A DNA stretch of 64,000 nt from Bacteroidota bacterium (GCA_016721435.1 JADKIC010000012.1:1-64000); one strand, 5' to 3'; numbered from the stretch's first letter, positions 1 through 10,811 are shown. Translations and numbers: made by a program. Notes: generated from the letters alone by a model not told the origin.

Positions 1-532
1 AATTTGCTCATTCACACGATCTGTTCTCCAGGAGCAGAAGTCATTGCATTGCAACCAGTTCACACCCACAACAGGGTAATCCTGATAAGCAGGGTGACGT
101 AAATACAATTCTACATAAGGCTCATTGTATGCCAAACGATCACGCCATACTAATGTATCCGGTAAGGCTTTACGCTGCACCTCGGGATAATCCGTTCCAA
201 AAACGCGACCCAGCCAGTAGATATATTCCAGCCAGTAGGTATTTGAAACTTCGGTTTCATCCAGATAATAAGAAGAGACCGTTACACGACGAGGGATATT
301 ATCCCAGTCCTGAACGACATCCTGTTCGGTTCGACCCATAACGAAAGTACCACCTTCAATCAACAAGCCCGGGCCCGGTTTCCTGTTCAGTGTACGGAAC
401 GACTTCAAAACCGCCGTTACGTTCATCGTTATAATTCCAGCCTGTAGATCCGGATTTTTGGTAGTTGTTACAGGCTGTAAAAACCATCATTCCCAGTCCA
501 AGGAAGGGAAGAAAATGATTTTTAATGTTCAT
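1..532 (-). CDS. gldJ: Gliding motility/T9SS lipoprotein GldJ (partial, frameshifted)
   Basis: Formylglycine-generating-enzyme-like (SUMF1-fold) lipoprotein that in Bacteroidota works with GldK in type IX secretion and gliding at the outer membrane. The N-terminus has a lipoprotein signal with Cys at residue 21 (MVFTAC), then TGWNYND and NGGFE, then EGGTFVMG and DETEVSNTYWLEYIYWL, all GldJ/GldK hallmarks. The run DYPEVQRKALPDTLVWRDRL favours GldJ over GldK. The frame breaks near 356-365, where GPGLVD runs into a stop and the neighbouring frame resumes with EGGTF. The 3' part lies outside the window. It follows sprF on the same strand with a 38-base gap, so the two are probably co-transcribed. 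Confidence 0.85.
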
Positions 533-570
533 GTTTATGAGTATTTGGGTGAGACAAATATGCGAAATAA

Positions 571-1581
571 CTAAAAACTAGGGCAGCTTATTGCACGGAA
601 TCTTTTCTTTTTGGGTCTGCATTCGAATTGCAATCCCAAGCTCAGTTCGTGCGAGCCACCGGTGGCATTACTTAAGGCTGAGACAGTTACATCGTAACTA
701 TAGCCGAATTTGAAGATGCCTTTTTGAAGTCCGATCAGGGCAATAAAACTATCACTGGATAGAAATTTATCGCTTCCGAAGTTACCTCTGTACCATAATC
801 CTCCAACAATAGGTGAATGAAGGATATACATTCCAATATTTATTTGATTGAACGCTGCTTGTTGCTGATAAAGTACATTGGGAGAAATAAATGTTCCTTC
901 GTCGCGGTTGATTCTTCCTCTGTAACCACGGCTATACGTATCCCCGATAGGCAGCATAGCACCAAGGTGAGCAGTATATTTTCTGGGTAATTTTGAGGTT
1001 CCTTTAACAATAAAGGCTTCATCCGGTTCCGTCAGGTGGTGTGCAGCAAAACCGCCATACACCTTACTAGTATAAGCAAGGACACCGGCGCTGAAATCCA
1101 TGAAATTTCTTGATTCTGTCGGTCTCAATTCCTGAGTAGAATACACAAATCCATAACGGGGATCGATCATGTCACCAAAAGTCAACTTATTAAAATCCAA
1201 TCTCTTTTGAACATAAGTAGCTTGAAGCCCCATTCGCATAGAAAACTTTCTGTTCACATTCAATTGATAGGCATACATTCCACTGATATTCGTGGTAGAA
1301 ATCGTTCCCTCACCTGCCTTATCATTCAGTACCAATAATCCAACTCCGCCGTTTATAACGTCAAAATGCTGATCATAGCTCGCACTGGTCGTAATATATG
1401 TTTCTTTTAAAGCCGGCCATTGGTTGCGGTAATTTATGTTCACACGCGGACATCGGGAAGACCCTGCAAAAGCCGGATTCAAGTAGAGCGGATTTGCATA
1501 GAACTGGGTAAATTGAGGATCCTGTGCATCGGCCACCAGGCTTACTGCTATCATCATACACAGGAGTACACGTTTGAGCAT
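571..1581 (-). CDS. sprF: PorP/SprF family type IX secretion membrane protein
   Basis: Outer-membrane beta-barrel of the PorP/SprF family, 336 aa, the usual size. A signal peptide ends at about residue 19 (VADAQ) and is followed by the family signature DPQFTQFYANPLYLNPAFAG at about 21-40. The rest is alternating beta-barrel sequence (GVGLLVLNDKAG, GMYAYQLNV, GYSYDVTVSAL). Members help attach or export T9SS cargo or the gliding adhesin, usually each with a partner protein. It lies upstream of gldJ and divergent from porU. The subtype is uncertain because Bacteroidota carry many paralogues. Confidence 0.9.
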   Translation of the reverse strand: MLKRVLLCMMIAVSLVADAQDPQFTQFYANPLYLNPAFAGSSRCPRVNINYRNQWPALKETYITTSASYDQHFDVINGGVGLLVLNDKAGEGTISTTNISGMYAYQLNVNRKFSMRMGLQATYVQKRLDFNKLTFGDMIDPRYGFVYSTQELRPTESRNFMDFSAGVLAYTSKVYGGFAAHHLTEPDEAFIVKGTSKLPRKYTAHLGAMLPIGDTYSRGYRGRINRDEGTFISPNVLYQQQAAFNQINIGMYILHSPIVGGLWYRGNFGSDKFLSSDSFIALIGLQKGIFKFGYSYDVTVSALSNATGGSHELSLGLQFECRPKKKRFRAISCPSF

Positions 1582-1757
1582 ATTCAGATCTTTTTCTATT
1601 TGTTATACGAAGAATCCTATTTTTGTTTCGAATCTAACGTATAATAACTGCAATAATTCCAATGGGCAGGCGTTCATAATGGAACTTGCACCAAACTTCA
1701 AAGATGCAAAATCCGTTGTAGATATAGCACAAATTTATACTATTATTTAAATACGAA

Positions 1758-4700
1758 ATGCGGAATCGTTCACAAACCTTACCTACACCCCCTGATTTCC
1801 ACAGTAAATTTTACTTAAATAAAACAATTAAGGACGTCCTTCTATTGTTTTTGCTTGCATTTATTCCGGGTCAGGTATTGGCTCAAAAAGATGGGGTAAT
1901 TCAACTAAAGTGGCAGGAGGTTCAAATTCAGGAAGATGGGAAGTCGAGAATTCATTTTGAAGGTTCACATTTTCTTTTGGAATATACCACCCTGCCCTAT
2001 TATCATATAAAATTCAATACCAGCCTTTTAAATATAAATATTTCGCAGCCGGTTTACGTCCCCCTGACTAATGATGAACAAAAAGCAGTTACTGAAAAAC
2101 TTGCCGGAACACCGGAAATTAAAATAATTGAATCGTATGAACGCAAGGTTCCGGTGAGCCTGGTCTATATTTTACCTTTCCGTTCAAACCCAACTACAGG
2201 AGTTCCTGAAAAGCTTATTTCTTTCAGTTTAGCTCCGGTGCAAAATTCCGGCTTTAATTCTGCTGCAAAATTCAAGAACACTCAAGGTTTTGCGTCGAAT
2301 TCAGTTTTAGCCAGCGGAGATTGGTACCGCATCGGAGTAACACGTGATGGCATTTATAAGGTCAGTTTTGATGATCTGGTAGACATTGGTATTGATCCGT
2401 CATCAATCAGTTTTGCCAGCATCAGGCTTTTTGGTAACGGCGGAGGGCCTTTACCCTTATTGAACAGTGCACCCCGAAAGGATGATTTGCAGGAATGCGC
2501 GATCGAGACCATTGATGAAAATCAGGATGGCCAATTCAACAATAACGATTATTTTTTATTTTACGGTCAAGACCCAACACGTTGGACCTACAATTTTACT
2601 GAGAAGCAATTTATACATAATAAAAACAATTTTACCGATACCACTTATTACTTTCTCACCACTAACGTCCCCGGCAATCCGAAGAGAATTCAAACCACGC
2701 AAAGTTTACCGGCTTTAGGCAATGAACCGCTGGTTTCGAGTTTTACTGATTTTAGCTATCATGAGGAAGATGAAAGAAATTTCATTAAGTCGGGAAGAGA
2801 GTGGTACGGTGAAATTTTTGATGTCATACTCAACCAAAAATTCAACTTTTCATTTCCCAATCTTATTGCAGGAACTGCGAAGTTGAAGTCAAGGTGCTGC
2901 CAGGACTTCTACCTCTTTCCCAGTACCAGCAGATTCGTTGTCAGCGTAAATAATTCGACAGTACTTACACATACCATCAGTAATGTAGGGATAAGTTATA
3001 CGGATGACTTTGCCCGGACCTCGGCTTTAAACGCCATATTTAATGCAACATCCTCTGACCTTACCCTGGACTATACTTTTCAACCCTACAATGCTGCGTC
3101 AACAGGATGGTTGGATTATATTGCAATAAATGCTACCAGAGGATTATCCATGACCGAAATGAACTCCTCTTCCGTGATATTGACACTAACAATCAGCCGG
3201 GCAACAGGAGATATGTGGTTGGAAATGCAAAAAATGATTTAAAACTATGGTCTTTACGCGATCATAATATGGTGACGAATCAACAATACGCCTTGAATAA
3301 TGGAGCATTGGAATTCATTCAATCCATTGATTCTTCACAGACCATCGAATACTATCTCTTCAATGAAAAGGCATACAGAACACCTTTCTTTACCGGGAGA
3401 ATCTCTAATCAAAATCTACACGGTTTAGCGCAGGCAGAGTATATTATAATCTCTCACGAAAACTTTTTAGCCGAAGCTGAAAGATTGGCTGATTTTCATC
3501 GTGACCATGATAGTTTAACCAGTATTGTTGTTAGCAGCCGACAGGTTTTTAATGAATTCTCCAGCGGCGCTCAGGATGTAAGTGCTATCAGGGACTTCCT
3601 CAGAATGTTCTACGAACGGGCCGGCACCCCAGAAGAACTACCGAAATATGCATTACTTATAGGCGATGGTTCTTACGATTTAAAATACCGCACCGGTGGA
3701 AATTCCAATTTCATTCCCACGTTTCAGTCGGAGAATTCTGTATCACTTCTTATATCACACACCTCTGATGACTTTTTTGGATTGATGGATCCCACTGAAG
3801 GCACACTTACAGGACCTGAACTTATCGATATCGGCATCGGGCGTTTTCCGGTAAGAACTGCTGAGGAGGCGAGGGCCATGGTAAACAAAGTCATTACCTA
3901 CTCTACACCAGGAATCATCACGGATCAAACCTATTGTGCAGGCACAAACAGCAGCCGCCTTGATGACTGGAGAAACATATTATGTTTTGTAGCCGATGAT
4001 CAGGACAGGAATCTACATCAACGGCAGAGTGAACGGATCACTGCATTTGTACAACAAAACAATCCTATTTATAATATAGACAAAGTAATTTCTGATGCTT
4101 ATCAGCAGGTATCCACACCGGGAGGATTACGTTATCCCGAAGTGAATGATGCCATCACAAAAAGAGTAGAGAGAGGAGCATTGCTAATTAATTATACCGG
4201 GCACGGAGGAGAATTAGGATGGGCATCGGAAGCCATATTGAACAATGACATGATCAACAGTTGGAGAAACACCAACAATATGCCGGCTTTTATAACTGCT
4301 ACATGTGAGTTCAGCCGTTTCGATGATCCTTTGCGAACTTCGGCCGGTGAATTTGTTTTTTTAAATCAACAAGGTGGTGGCATCTGCTTATTTACAACGG
4401 TCCGACTTGCATTCGCTATTGACAATGAATTAATCAATACCGATATGATGTCACATTTTTTCAAACCGGTAAATGGGAAGATGCCCAGAACGGGAGATAT
4501 TCAGCGGCTCGCAAAGCGCGATAACCCATCCAATAGAAATGTCACCTTACTGGGAGACCCTGCCCTTATGCTTGCCTATCCTAAATACAAAGTGGAAACA
4601 ACAGGCATTGAAGAAACGGGTAACGGCATCACACTGGATACACTTTCTGCACTCAGCAAAGTCACTATTAAGGGTAAAGTCACTGATTCAAATGGAAATA

Positions 4701-5675
4701 CTTTAACCGGCTTTAATGGTGTTGTCTTTCCTACGATATACGATAAAACCAATAAGGTCTATAATATTGTTAATGACGCTACCGGTAATGATATTAGTTT
4801 GCCGGATAGTTTCAATTTAAGAAAAAACATTTTGTACAAAGGAAAAGCCAGTGTGAGCAATGGAGAGTTTAGCTGCTCCTTTATAGTACCTAAAGACATC
4901 TCTTTTCAATATGGCTCCGGTCGCCTCAGCTATTATGCACACGATGGGAACAATGATGCAAATGGATTCAATGAAAACTTCACCATCGGTGGCATCTCCG
5001 GCAATGGACTTCAGGACAATCTTGGACCGGAGGTAAAATTATTTATGAATGATGAAAATTTCATCTATGGCAGCATGACCAATTCAAGTCCAAGGGTCTA
5101 TGCCATTCTGTTTGATTCCAGTGGTATTAATACGGTAGGCAATGGTATCGGACATGACATCACTGTGCAGCTGGATGGAAAGCCACAGCAGTTATTTGTA
5201 TTGAATGATTACTACGAATCGGACCTGGATTCTTATCAAAAGGAAGGGTAATATTTCCCTGGATGCTTTATCGGAAGGCCCCCATACATTAACATTTAAG
5301 GCATGGGATATCAATAACAATTCATCGGAATCTACCACAGAATTTGTCGTCAGCTCATCGGCCGGCCTTGCCCTTGACCGGGTATTAAATTACCCCAACC
5401 CCTTCACTACCTATACCCGATTCATGTTTGAGCATAACAAACCTTGTACAGGTATGGCTATTCAGGTTCAGATATATACGGTGAGTGGAAGACTCGTCAA
5501 AACCATTGATGCCTATCAGGTATGTGAGGGATTCAGAAATACCGCCATTGAATGGGACGGGAAAGACGATTTCGGCGATCAGCTTGCCCGCGGGGTTTAT
5601 GTTTATCGATTGAGAATCAGAACAGCAGAAGGTGAGACCGCCCAAAAGCTGGAAAGACTGGTTTTGCTACGATAA
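1758..5675 (+). CDS. porU: T9SS C-terminal signal peptidase PorU (two frameshifts)
   Basis: Cell-surface gingipain-like (C25) cysteine protease that removes the C-terminal sorting domain of T9SS cargo and attaches it to the surface with PorV. About 1306 codons, in three frames: breaks near 3170 (after the segment with GWLDYIAINATRGLSM) and near 5240 (A- and G-rich run). A signal sequence lies near residue 25-43 (LLLFLLAFIPGQVLAQ). The C25 region has ALLIGDGSYDLKYR (about 3650-3690), the catalytic His in NYTGHGGELGW (about 4190-4220) and the catalytic Cys in TATCEFSRFDDP (about 4300-4330). A C-terminal sorting-like domain starts at LNYPNPFT (5386). porV follows directly, as in other Bacteroidota. 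Confidence 0.93.
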
Positions 5676-5712
5676 GCTAACTATTTGGAAACATTTCACT
5701 ACTAAAATTCGT

Positions 5713-5720
5713 TATATTTG
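5713..5720 (+). promoter_or_regulatory. Bacteroidota -7 element (TATATTTG) ahead of porV
   Basis: TATATTTG matches the Bacteroidota -7 consensus TAnnTTTG in the 103-base gap between the porU stop and the porV start. It suggests porV has its own promoter besides read-through from porU. I see no well-spaced -33 TTTG. Confidence 0.4.
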
Positions 5721-5778
5721 CCATCCTTCCTGCTTAAATTGCTTCATCTATGTAATTTATCAGGAACAATTAAACTCA

Positions 5779-6987
5779 ATGATGAACAAGCAATTAACAA
5801 AATTCTTCTTCGTTCCTGCTCTTTTAGCGCTACTAACTGTAAACTCTTCTGCGCAGAACACTAACTTATTAGGACAATTAAACACCATTACAACGGCGGT
5901 ACCTTTCGTTATGATATCACCGGATGCGCGCGCAGGTGGAATGGGTGACCAGGGTGTTGCTTCAGCACCTGACGTAAATTCTATTCACTGGAATCCGGCC
6001 AAGCTTGCATTTGCTGAAAAGAAAATGGGATTTGGAGTCTCTTACACTCCCTGGTTGAGGGCACTCGTAAACGATATGTTCATCGCTTATTTATCGGGCT
6101 ATAGCAAAATGAAAGGAGACCAGGCTATTGGCGCATCTTTGCGCTATTTCTCACTGGGTAATATCACCTTTACGGATGTTAACGGAAATACGATCCGTGA
6201 TTTCAAACCCAATGAGTTTGCTCTTGATGTGGCCTATTCCAGAAAACTCAGCGAATATTTTTCAGGAGGTATTGCCTTACGTTTCATTCACTCGAATTTA
6301 ACAGGAGGTACACAAGTAGAAGGCCAGGACTCCAAAGCCGGCAACACCGTTGCAGCCGATGTCTCAGTTTATTTTCAAAAGGAGATTGAATTGGGTAATA
6401 AAGAAGCAATATTTACCAGTGGAGTTAACATCTCGAATATTGGTGCAAAGATTTCTTACACCGAATCCGGAGTAAAAAACTTTATTCCTACTAATTTGCG
6501 TTTAGGACCGGGATTGAAATTAAAACTCAACGAGTACAATGAGCTTGGATTCATGTTAGACATTAACAAACTCCTGGTTCCAACTCCTCCAATTTACACA
6601 CAAGACACCGCCAATAGTGCAGACAACATCATCCTTTATGGAGAAGATCCGGATGTGAGTGTTGCACAGGGAATTTTCCAATCATTCAGCGATGCTCCGA
6701 ATGGTTTCAAGGAAGAATTACAAGAAATCAATATTGGCTTCGGAATGGAGTACTGGTACGACAAACAGTTTGCATTTCGCGCCGGATATTTCCACGAAAA
6801 TCAGCGAAAAGGAAATCGTAAATATTTCACCCTCGGTGCAGGACTTCGATACAATGTTTTTGGTATCGACCTCGCTTATTTAATTCCAACCGACCAACGA
6901 AATCCTCTAGAAAACACACTTCACTTTACTTTGACCTTTGATTTCGACGCGATGAGCGGTGACAAAGACAAAGATGCTGAAGAATAG
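5779..6987 (+). CDS. porV: T9SS outer-membrane protein PorV (LptO)
   Basis: FadL-like 14-strand barrel of the PorV family, 402 aa. It shuttles T9SS cargo from the SprA/Sov translocon to the PorU attachment complex. I chose the start at 5779 (MMNKQLTKFFFVPALLALL) because it begins a clean signal peptide ending at NSSAQ; a start further upstream has no signal sequence. The family signature FVMISPDARAGGMGDQGVA is at about 45-63, then HWNPAKLAFAEKK. The protein ends in an acidic tail (DKDKDAEE). Adjacent to porU, so both halves of the attachment step are encoded together. Confidence 0.95.
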   Translation: MMNKQLTKFFFVPALLALLTVNSSAQNTNLLGQLNTITTAVPFVMISPDARAGGMGDQGVASAPDVNSIHWNPAKLAFAEKKMGFGVSYTPWLRALVNDMFIAYLSGYSKMKGDQAIGASLRYFSLGNITFTDVNGNTIRDFKPNEFALDVAYSRKLSEYFSGGIALRFIHSNLTGGTQVEGQDSKAGNTVAADVSVYFQKEIELGNKEAIFTSGVNISNIGAKISYTESGVKNFIPTNLRLGPGLKLKLNEYNELGFMLDINKLLVPTPPIYTQDTANSADNIILYGEDPDVSVAQGIFQSFSDAPNGFKEELQEINIGFGMEYWYDKQFAFRAGYFHENQRKGNRKYFTLGAGLRYNVFGIDLAYLIPTDQRNPLENTLHFTLTFDFDAMSGDKDKDAEE

Positions 6988-7005
6988 TTTTCTGACAACT
7001 CCCCT

Positions 7006-7488
7006 ATGAAATTTCGGGTAGGTTTTGGTTTTGATGTACACCAGCTCACTGCTGGTCGCGACTTGATTGTGGGAGGAGTAAAAATTCCGCATCATAAAGG
7101 TGCTTTAGGACATTCGGATGCAGATGTATTGATACACGCCATTTGCGATGCATTGCTTGGTGCTGCCGGATTAAAGGACATTGGCACTTATTTCCCTGAT
7201 ACATCTGCTGAGTTTAAAGGAATCGACAGTAAAATCCTTCTCGAACGTGTAGTTGACCTCCTTTCCGAAAAAGGCTACACCATTGGTAATGTAGACTCTT
7301 CAATAGTCCTTGAACAACCCAAGATCAAAGCCTATATTGATCAAATGCGAATCACTTTGGCTCCCATTTTACGAATCCATGAGGAAGAAATCAGCATCAA
7401 AGCTACCACCAATGAAAAAATGGGTTTTATCGGACGCGAAGAAGGCGTTGCGGCATATGCGGTTTGTATGATTGAAAAGATGGTTTAA
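7006..7488 (+). CDS. ispF: 2-C-methyl-D-erythritol 2,4-cyclodiphosphate synthase
   Basis: Cytoplasmic MEP-pathway enzyme that cyclises CDP-ME 2-phosphate to MEcPP with loss of CMP, for isoprenoid precursors. 160 aa, full family length. Metal ligands D10 and H12 (FDVHQ) and H44 (DADVLIHAICDA) are present, as are DIGTYFPDT and KATTNEKMGFIGR with the C-terminal substrate residues. It lies 18 bases after porV. The stop codon is part of the first unit of a heptamer repeat array. Confidence 0.97.
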   Translation: MKFRVGFGFDVHQLTAGRDLIVGGVKIPHHKGALGHSDADVLIHAICDALLGAAGLKDIGTYFPDTSAEFKGIDSKILLERVVDLLSEKGYTIGNVDSSIVLEQPKIKAYIDQMRITLAPILRIHEEEISIKATTNEKMGFIGREEGVAAYAVCMIEKMV

Positions 7489-7572
7489 GGTTTAAGGTTT
7501 AAGGTTTAAGGTTTAAAGTTTAAAGTTTAAAGTTTAAAGTTTAAGGTTTAAGGTTCAAGGTTTAAGGTTAGA
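7482..7572 (+). repeat. Heptamer array (GGTTTAA/AGTTTAA), 13 units
   Basis: Thirteen consecutive 7-base units: five GGTTTAA, four AGTTTAA, then GGTTTAA, GGTTCAA, GGTTTAA and GGTTAGA, before decaying. The first unit contains the last two codons' end and stop of ispF (GTT TAA). Single-base drift without loss of the 7-base register points to slippage-type expansion. Confidence 0.95.
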
Positions 7573-7603
7573 GATTAGGGTTTAAAGTTTGATACAAAAG
7601 CCA

Positions 7604-7812
7604 CAGCGTGGCATCATTATTATAGAAAAGCGAATTCCATTTCCCAAAGCTCCGTAGGAGCGACATTATTCTAGAAAAGCAAATTCCATTTCCCAAAGCT
7701 CCGTAGGAGCGACATTATTCTAGAAAAGCAAATTCCATTTCCCAAAGCTCCGTAGGAGCGACATTATTCTAGAAAAGCAAATTCCATTTCCAAAAGCTCC
7801 GTAGGAGCGACA
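7604..7812 (+). repeat. Tandem 49-bp repeat with GCTCCGTAGGAGC hairpin
   Basis: Four copies with a period of exactly 49 bases; the hairpin core GCTCCGTAGGAGC begins at 7649, 7698, 7747 and 7796. The linkers are near-identical (ATTATTCTAGAAAAGCAAAT and so on). A degenerate leading unit from 7604 carries a different small palindrome, CCACAGCGTGG. Each core is a 5-bp stem with a GTA loop. No gene is present. Confidence 0.95.
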
Positions 7813-8035
7813 GGGATTATAGCATCGTAGATGCGAAATATGGGTAGCTCCGTAGGAGCGACAGGATTATAGCATCGTAGATGCGAAATATGGGTAGCTC
7901 CGTAGGAGCGACAGGATTATAGCATCGTAGATGCGAAATATGGGTAGCTCCGTAGGAGCGACAGGATTATAGCATCGTAGATGCGAAATATGGGTAGCTC
8001 CGTAGGAGCGACATTATTATGGCAACAGAGAGGCG
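7796..8035 (+). repeat. Tandem 50-bp repeat alternating two GTA-loop hairpins
   Basis: Continues directly from the 49-bp array. GCTCCGTAGGAGC recurs at 7796, 7847, 7897, 7947 and 7997 (intervals 51, 50, 50, 50), and between copies lies GCATCGTAGATGC, also a 5-bp stem with a GTA loop. Linkers are essentially identical (CGACAGGATTATA, GAAATATGGGTA), which excludes CRISPR spacers. Confidence 0.95.
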
Positions 8036-8389
8036 ACAGGATTATTCGCATCGTGGATTATTATTATCCAATGCTTCACAGGCAAAGCGAATAGGTATGA
8101 TTCAGTAAAATATTGTCTTGCTGTAATAGCTTCAGCTATGCAAAAACATGATCGTTTCTATTTCCAGGGATCGTACGCTACAGATTTTCTTTATGCCTGC
8201 TATTCCTCGGTTCAACCCCGTTGGGGTTGTGGGTTGGGTTGGTGTGCTAACCCTGGATTGCATCCGGGGTTAGCGATGTTGAACCTCTTCAGGGTTCTGG
8301 AGTGATCTCGCCAACTTCAAATCGTCGCAGACAGGATGAGAAATGACGAGACGTTCTTCCAATCTCGAAAGTTGACGAGAATTCCCTAT
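8036..8389. other. Non-coding stretch with degenerate hairpins
   Basis: No convincing gene in this stretch before recG. It holds palindromes of a related style: AACCCCGTTGGGGTT (about 8214-8228; 6-bp stem, GTT loop), GCTAACCC paired with GGGTTAGC (about 8248-8276), and AACCTCTTCAGGGTT. They may include the recG transcription end, but no U-run clearly marks a terminator. Confidence 0.7.
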
Positions 8390-10506
8390 TTAACTCACTC
8401 TGCTAAAATTCGCATCGGTATCATCAAGGATTTTTAACTGATGGGCAAGCAGGATGTTATCGTTAAGGCGGAGATGTTCATCTTCAGCCAACTTTTCTAT
8501 TGCCGCCGTTCGGGCCAATTCAAGGATGCGCTGATCTTTAGCGAGATTGGCTATACTTAAATTCAATACACCACTTTGCTGCGTACCTGCCAAATCCCCT
8601 GGACCACGTAACTCGAGATCAACTTCCGCAATTTTAAATCCATCATTGGTTTCCGTCATCGTTCGCATGCGTAATCTCGCATCATTGCTTAGCTTATTCC
8701 CTGTCATAAGAATGCAGAAACTTTGTTCCGCACCACGTCCTACCCTTCCCCGAAGCTGATGCAATTGAGAGAGACCAAAGCGTTCTGCACTTTCAATCAG
8801 CATCACCGAAGCATTGGGAATATTGACACCCACTTCAATCACCGTAGTGGCGACCATGATATGCGACTTCCCTTCTTTAAAGCGATTCATTTCAAAATCT
8901 TTATCAACCGCTTTCATTCTTCCGTTCACAATGCTCACCTGGTATTGGGGTAAAGGGAACTCTTTGCAAATGGTATCATACCCTTCCATCAGGTTCGTAT
9001 AATCCAGCTTTTCAGATTCCTCAATCAATGGATATACAATATATACTTGTCTGCCTTTTGCAATCTCCTGTCGGATAAAACCAAAAACGGCCAACCGGTG
9101 TGATTCCGTTCTGTGAATCGTTTTAATGGGTTTACGTCCAGGAGGCAACTCATCAATCACTGAAGTGTCCAGGTCACCGTAGAGTGTCATCGCAAGCGTT
9201 CTTGGGATAGGCGTGGCTGTCATCACCAACACATGTGGCACAAACTCATCCTTCATCCAAAGCTTCGCCCTTTGTTCTACTCCGAAACGATGCTGTTCAT
9301 CGATAACGACTAAACCAAGATTTTTGAACTGCACTCGATTTTCAATTAAAGCATGTGTACCTATCAGAATCTGCAGACGACCTTCTGCTAACTCTTGCAG
9401 TAAAAATTTACGGTGAGCAGTTTTTGTACTGCCCGTCAGTAAACCTATATGAATATCCTGATTTTGCAAATATTCTGATATAGCATGAAAGTGCTGATTG
9501 GCCAATATTTCCGTGGGAGCCATCAAACACCCCTGATACCCGCTATCCAACACCATCAGCATACTCAGCAATGCTACCATTGTTTTACCACTACCTACAT
9601 CACCCTGCAGCAGACGATTCATCTGCTTACCACTCCCCATATCCACACGAATTTCCTTTAGCACTCTTTTCTGAGCATTGGTAAGTTCAAAGGGAAGATG
9701 GTTCGTATAAAAAGTATGAAAGCTCTCGCCGATTTTTTCAATTTTTCTTCCTTTATAAATTTCTTGACGGGTACATTTTGCCTTTAGCAGGCGAAGTTGA
9801 ATAAAGAAGAGTTCTTCAAACTTCAAACGATACTGAGCTGCTGCCAAAATTTTTTCATCCGTAGGAAGGTGGATATAAAATAAAGCATCTCTTCTGTTCA
9901 TCAATTTATACTTGCTCAGAATATCCGAAGTAATCGTTTCCGAAATCTGAGAAGGCAATTGCGAGAGGAGCGTCTTCATTAGTTTTGCAAACCCTTACTA
10001 TCCAATCCCCTGCTCTTACACTTTTCGGTTGTACTGTATACACCCGTAAGTGAGCCTCCACTCCACTTTTCAGCAGTCGCAGCTTCTTCGAGTTCAGGGT
10101 GAATAATGTTAAACCGCCCGTTAAAGAAACCCGGTTTACCAAAAACAATATACTCCTTGTTAGGATGAATAGTATCCTTTATCCAGCGGATTCCCTGAAA
10201 CCAAACCAGGTCCATTTGCCCAGTGCTATCACTAAAAACCGCAGACATTCTTCCCGGTCGCTTTCCGCCATGTACTTGTAATCGGGAGATCGTTCCTTTT
10301 AACTGCACTAATGGTAAGTCTTCATTAAGTTCTGCAACGGTAAAAAATTTTGAACGGTCTATGTAACGAAAGGGATAGTGTTTAATCAGGTCAGCAAATT
10401 GAGAAATAGCTAATTCCTTACGAAAAAGTTCAGCGCGTTGCGGACCCACTCCTTTCAGGTATTCAATGGGTGTATCTAAAAATATATTCTGACGCATTTC
10501 AAACAA
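8390..10506 (-). CDS. recG: ATP-dependent DNA helicase RecG (one frameshift)
   Basis: Replication-fork-reversal helicase of about 705 aa. The N-terminal wedge (OB-fold) domain begins DTPIEYLKGVGPQRAELF. Helicase motifs follow: LQGDVGSGKTMVA (Walker A), VVIDEQHRFGVEQR (DExH-type motif II), MTATPIPRTLAMTLYGD (motif III), IEVGVNIPNASVM and LHQLRGRVGRG (motifs V-VI), then the RecG C-terminus ELRGPGDLAGTQQSG. The frame breaks at about 9978: the N-terminal part ends LDSKGLQN-stop and the rest restarts at an ATG overlapping that stop. One extra T would join them as LQNLMKTLL, so this is probably a base missing from the sequence rather than a true split gene. Confidence 0.95.
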
Positions 10507-10571
10507 AAATAAGCAAGGAGGGAAACAAGAAGGATAGAAGTTGAATTATTTTCGAAAAAGTAATGAAAATA

Positions 10572-10598
10572 AAAATCCCGCTTTTCGGGCGGGATTTT
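10572..10598 (-). terminator. Intrinsic terminator after the cold-shock gene
   Basis: Perfect 10-bp stem AAAATCCCGC / GCGGGATTTT with a 7-base loop. It is 19 bases downstream of the minus-strand cold-shock gene stop, and the T-rich arm gives a U-rich 3' end on that strand. It may also serve the opposite direction because the arms are A/T-symmetric. Confidence 0.85.
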
Positions 10599-10616
10599 CA
10601 CGTTGCAAAATACAAA

Positions 10617-10811
10617 TTATTGCACTTTTTTAACGTTCACAGCATTGGCACCTTTACGGCCTTCAATCACCTCGTAGCTGACATTGTCATTTTCACGAAC
10701 CTTGTCGATGAGACCGCTGTGATGAACGAAGATTTCTTTGTTTGTTTCATCTTCTAAAATAAAACCATATCCCTTGGCTTCATTAAAGAACTTTACTTTA
10801 CCTGTTTTCAT
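10617..10811 (-). CDS. Cold-shock domain protein (CspA family)
   Basis: 64-aa single-domain OB-fold nucleic-acid-binding protein, a putative RNA chaperone. I chose the start at 10811 (MKTGKVKFFNEAKGYGFI), the standard Csp start; a longer frame upstream is the untranslated leader. RNP1-like KGYGFI (about 14-19) and RNP2-like EIFVHHSG (about 28-35) are present. Short acidic and basic stretches fit the family. It is transcribed alone, with its own terminator and a candidate -7 element upstream. Confidence 0.93.
   Translation of the reverse strand: MKTGKVKFFNEAKGYGFILEDETNKEIFVHHSGLIDKVRENDNVSYEVIEGRKGANAVNVKKVQ

Noticed and set aside
7604..8035. CRISPR array (regular 49-50-bp units with a palindromic repeat)
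   Set aside because: The sequences between the palindromes are nearly identical to each other, not unique spacers, the shared core is only 17 bases, and no cas genes are present.
8209..8240. tRNA T-arm-like GGTTCAACCCC
   Set aside because: No acceptor stem, anticodon arm or CCA-compatible end can be formed around it; it belongs to a palindromic repeat.
8390..10506. Genuine split of recG into two translationally coupled genes (TAATGA overlap)
   Set aside because: About 30 similar one-base breaks exist across the window, the missing base restores the normal linker sequence, and no split RecG is known to me.
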